Assembly: GCA_021161545.1 (NCBI GenBank)
Contig: JAGHAJ010000232.1
Location: forward strand, 1-15,132
Direction of reading: 5' to 3'
DNA from: Synergistota bacterium
GTDB taxonomy: Bacteria > Synergistota > JAGHAJ01
DNA: 15,132 bases
Numbering within the stretch: position 1 is the stretch's first letter; each line of letters starts with the position of its first letter. Below the pieces are notes generated by a model, which saw only the letters and a program-made list of their open reading frames with translations, was not told the origin of the DNA and searched no databases. Positions 14,278 to 15,132 of this stretch are shown in pieces. A program made the translations under genes and the position numbers.

Positions 14278-15132
14278 AGAGGCCTTGTTTTATGAAAAAG
14301 AAAAAGACGGTGTGAGATGTCTTTTATGCCCACATAGGTGCTACATACCTGAAGGCAAAGAAGGTATATGTAAGGCAAGGTTCACCAAAAATGGTAAGCT
14401 CTATACAAAGATATACGGTGCAGTTTCTTCCATTGCCATGGACCCCATAGAGAAAAAGCCCCTTTACCACTTCTATCCGGGCAGTGGTATCCTGTCCATA
14501 GGGACTGTATTCTGCAACTTTTCGTGCAGATTCTGTCAGAACTGGCAGCTCGTCGAGGCAAAAGTGGATGTAGAATACATACCTCCTGAGCGGATTGTAG
14601 AGCTTGCCCTCAGACACAAGAGTATAGGCATAGCCTACACATACTCAGAGCCCGTGATATGGTATGAATATGTGAGGGATACGGCACAACTTGCAAAGGA
14701 AAAGGGACTAAAGAATGTGCTCGTAACAAACGGCTTTATCGAAGAGGAGCCTCTAAAAGAGCTGCTACCATACATAGATGCCATGAACATAGACCTAAAA
14801 TTCTTTGATGATGATACCTACAGAAAGCTCAGTGGTGGCAGATTAAAGCCCGTTTTGAGGAGTATAGAGATAGCCAGCCAGAAGACGCACATAGAGGTAA
14901 CAAACCTCATAATAACGGGGGTAAACGACAGCGAAGAGATGTTCGTAAAGTTGGTGGATTGGCTGAGCAATGTCTCAAAAGACATACCACTTCACCTCTC
15001 AAGATACTTCCCTATGTACAAACTCAACAATCCACCAACACCGTTTCAGACATTGCAGAGATTTTACGAGATAGCGAGTAAGAGGCTGAACTATGTGTAT
15101 GTGGGAAACATACCATGGGAAGAAGGAGAGGC
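14237..15132 (+). CDS. amrS: AmmeMemoRadiSam system radical SAM enzyme (3' end outside window)
   Basis: Radical S-adenosylmethionine enzyme, open to the window end, with 298 full codons seen. The catalytic cluster motif CNFSCRFC (C93, C97, C100) fits CX3CX2C. An N-terminal motif CLLCPHRC with a later cysteine (C28, C31, C35, C45) is conserved in this family and in pyruvate-formate-lyase-activase-like proteins, and may bind a second metal. SAM-site and barrel segments follow: [34 protein letters not shown] and [10 protein letters not shown]. The end seen, [11 protein letters not shown]...[13 protein letters not shown], is close to the family C-terminus, so about 40 residues are probably missing. 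ATG at 14237 lies inside the AMMECR1 gene with GAGG just upstream. A later TTG at 14285 is an alternative, since many relatives begin near KEALFYEK. The substrate is unknown. Confidence 0.9.
   Translation, partial: MLGYTGSQLQDTIKEALFYEKEKDGVRCLLCPHRCYIPEGKEGICKARFTKNGKLYTKIYGAVSSIAMDPIEKKPLYHFYPGSGILSIGTVFCNFSCRFCQNWQLVEAKVDVEYIPPERIVELALRHKSIGIAYTYSEPVIWYEYVRDTAQLAKEKGLKNVLVTNGFIEEEPLKELLPYIDAMNIDLKFFDDDTYRKLSGGRLKPVLRSIEIASQKTHIEVTNLIITGVNDSEEMFVKLVDWLSNVSKDIPLHLSRYFPMYKLNNPPTPFQTLQRFYEIASKRLNYVYVGNIPWEEGE

Noticed and set aside
14324-14617. 97-codon minus-strand open frame opposite the radical SAM gene
   Set aside because: It covers the CX3CX2C region of the radical SAM enzyme on the other strand and has no protein-like features.

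Overview
The window is a compact bacterial chromosomal segment with almost no non-coding DNA. The only spacer longer than about 40 bases is the roughly 120-base divergent promoter region near 12.82-12.94 kb. Protein families (RuvABC, YebC, QueA, SecG, NadE, a Cache/HAMP chemoreceptor, HD-GYP) place it in Bacteria. Arginine is encoded mostly by AGA/AGG and isoleucine often by ATA. Coding strands are purine-rich, the proteins are rich in K, E, R, V and I, and genes touch or overlap. Together this suggests a thermophilic, probably anaerobic, motile bacterium of moderate GC. The order yebC-ruvC-ruvA-ruvB-DUF2905-spoIID-queA is familiar from Clostridia, Nitrospirae-like and other deep-branching lineages. 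I cannot fix the phylum from the sequence. No mobile element, CRISPR array, rRNA or tRNA was found.

Layout. (1) Bases 1-1273, plus strand: the 3' part of a GAF / coiled-coil / HD-GYP signalling gene whose reading frame runs in from outside the window. It converges on queA and overlaps it by 8 bp. (2) Bases 1266-7386, minus strand: an operon read from right to left, nadE, yebC, ruvC, ruvA, ruvB, a DUF2905 membrane protein, a SpoIID/LytB-type secreted protein and queA. Neighbours abut or overlap by a few bases, and Shine-Dalgarno (SD) sequences lie in or on the stop codons of the preceding genes. (3) Bases 7395-7423: a strong intrinsic terminator after the chemoreceptor gene and only 8 bp before the nadE start. 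(4) Bases 7423-12818, minus strand: a second tight run, secG, a nicotinate phosphoribosyltransferase, a DUF362/ferredoxin protein, an unrecognised secreted protein and a Cache-type methyl-accepting chemotaxis protein. (5) Bases 12819-12940: two overlapping divergent promoters, each with an extended -10. (6) Bases 12941-15132, plus strand: the AmmeMemoRadiSam trio, a Memo/LigB-like protein, an AMMECR1-domain protein and a radical SAM enzyme cut by the window end.

How the parts fit. The minus-strand genes may form one long transcription unit starting upstream of secG, interrupted by the terminator before nadE. The NAD salvage enzyme (nicotinate phosphoribosyltransferase) and the final NAD-forming enzyme (NadE) flank the chemoreceptor block. 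The Ruv proteins supply Holliday-junction processing, YebC is a regulator or translation factor, and QueA acts in queuosine tRNA modification. The most interesting points are the AmmeMemoRadiSam cassette, whose biochemical role is not established as far as I know, and the terminator/ribosome-binding-site arrangement that could control nadE and everything downstream. Five of the first six minus-strand genes also appear to use GTG or TTG starts.
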